NCBI GenBank assembly: GCA_964405325.1
Contig: CAYONM010000029.1
Coordinates: 1-25,310, forward strand
Length of the DNA stretch: 25,310 nucleotides
Direction: 5' to 3'
Source of the DNA: CAYONM01 sp964405325
Lineage (GTDB): Bacteria; Planctomycetota; UBA11346
In this document: positions 24,469 through 25,310 of the stretch, one piece after another
How positions within the stretch are numbered: the stretch's first letter is position 1
Layout: every line of letters starts with the position of its first letter
The notes under the pieces: generated by a model
Told to the model about the DNA's origin: nothing
What the model saw: the letters and a program-made list of their open reading frames with translations, nothing else
Database searches by the model: none
Made by a program: the position numbers and the translations under genes

Positions 24469-25310
24469 ACTGCCGCCTCCACGAGGGCTTCGGCCTCGGG
24501 AACGCGGAGTTCGCCGGAGAGGAGTTTGGGGAGGAGGGTGTCGCGGGTGGTGGCGAGGTCGGTGGAGGCTAGAGCGTTTGACACCAAAGCTGCGTCAAGT
24601 TTACCGGCGATCTCAATGAATGATCTGAACAAGCTGGGGCAAGGGTAGACCACCGGAATCGCAGCGAGGTCATTCTTGTTGATAGAACCGAAGACAGTGC
24701 CTGAGCCATCATGGTGCTGCCAAATGTCTGTCTTTGAGCGAAGGATATTGAGCACCCATGACTGGCTGCCAGAAGGATCTCTGATCGCAGCAAGTCCACG
24801 CCCGATGCAGCAATTATACGGGGCTATGTTCACATCACCAACTGGAGCCCGCACGGTCAGGAGGATGTCTCCTTCTTTGGCGAATCGAGTTGGCTGGGTG
24901 CAATACACCCGCTTTGAGGGGAACCGATCGCCAAAATCTCTTCGGCCTTGGAAGAAGGGTAGTCCCTCGGCATCCTCATTGTAAGAACTTCCAGGTGGAC
25001 TCTGCCCCATTGTGATATGGAAGGCGTCGCCGAAAGTCGTTGCGCGCCACCCCTTCGGAATCAACCCGAGTGCCGAGTCTTGGAACTCGCTGGGGAACAG
25101 GGCGGCGGTGGCGTCGTCCATGCCGGCGGGGCGCTGGCCGGCGGCCTTGGCGTGGACGGGGTCGAAGTCCACGAACCAGGATTGGAAGATCGCCCGCGCC
25201 ATTGCTTCCAAGGTCTCGTTGGTACGGCGGTTGTTCTCCCTCTTTTCGTCCAGGGCGCCGCGGATGGGGGCGGGGGGCTGTTGTTTTTTTGGGGGCGGGG
25301 GGGGGGGCGG
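24465..25310 (-). CDS. hsdS: Type I restriction enzyme, S (specificity) subunit, 5' part beyond the window
   Basis: HsdS chooses the target sequence for methylation and restriction. The frame stays open to the right edge; the first residues, upstream of NNRRTNETLEAMA, lie outside or in doubtful sequence. The visible part starts with the central conserved helix (ALDEKRENN, then AIFQSWFVDFDPV), followed by the second target-recognition domain (LIPKGWRATTFGDAF, GQSPPGSSYNE, FAKEGDILLTVRAPVG, CCIGRGLAAI) and the distal conserved helix ending in LLPKLLSGELRVPEAEAL. This is the usual second half of HsdS. hsdM would be expected further to the right. The stop overlaps the start of the 47-residue gene. 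Confidence 0.93.
   Translation of the reverse strand, partial: PPPPPPPKKQQPPAPIRGALDEKRENNRRTNETLEAMARAIFQSWFVDFDPVHAKAAGQRPAGMDDATAALFPSEFQDSALGLIPKGWRATTFGDAFHITMGQSPPGSSYNEDAEGLPFFQGRRDFGDRFPSKRVYCTQPTRFAKEGDILLTVRAPVGDVNIAPYNCCIGRGLAAIRDPSGSQSWVLNILRSKTDIWQHHDGSGTVFGSINKNDLAAIPVVYPCPSLFRSFIEIAGKLDAALVSNALASTDLATTRDTLLPKLLSGELRVPEAEALVEAAV
25266..25310. other. Homopolymer-rich window edge, doubtful sequence
   Basis: The last 45 bases consist of long G and T runs with very little else. The hsdS frame stays open but reads as proline and lysine runs where other HsdS proteins have ordinary sequence, so errors at a contig or read end are likely. Confidence 0.5.

Overview
The window reads as a bacterial chromosome segment from a Gram-negative, GC-rich organism: it carries a type IV pilus secretin and its inner-membrane partners, a lipoprotein with a lipobox, and an outer-membrane export signal. 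The wording of the group 2 sigma factor, the degenerate ECF-type sigma factor, the pseudopilin-like tail on a secreted protein and the C-terminal wording of the serine recombinase resemble proteins I associate with the Planctomycetota/PVC group. That placement is an impression from family wording, not a search result.

Nearly every gene lies on the minus strand, so transcription runs from high to low coordinates. Bases 60-17977 are core genome. In transcription order they are: alaS with a ptsI/ptsP-type EI gene, closed by a good intrinsic terminator at 13094-13115; galK; a cysteine-cluster (YkgJ-type) gene overlapping a small divergent sigma-like gene; a pilN-pilO-pilP-like-pilQ cluster without pilM; rng/rne and rplU; and a unit with a secreted protein of unknown role, holB (delta prime), a group 2 sigma factor and a lipoprotein.

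A tRNA-Pro(GGG) on the plus strand at 18192-18270, with its own terminator, marks a boundary. From there to the right edge lies an accessory defence island on the minus strand: hsdS (cut by the window edge), an unlisted 47-codon gene, fic, an operator-like spacer, a 56-codon gene, hsdR, a short AbiH-like gene, an unknown 140-codon gene, and a serine recombinase pseudogene whose frame runs backwards into the tRNA. Most of these genes overlap by ATGA or TGATG, so they look like one translationally coupled unit that travelled with its own integrase. The integrase has since lost its middle and appears dead, so the island is probably now fixed at this tRNA.

The most interesting parts are the two small genes bracketing fic, the array of TTGTGCATCA half-sites in front of the hsdR sub-operon, the coupling of the recombinase to the defence genes, and, in the core region, a YkgJ-type gene coupled to a degenerate sigma factor and an EI protein with an altered phosphohistidine motif. 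The extreme right end (about 25266-25310) is homopolymer-rich and may be poor sequence.
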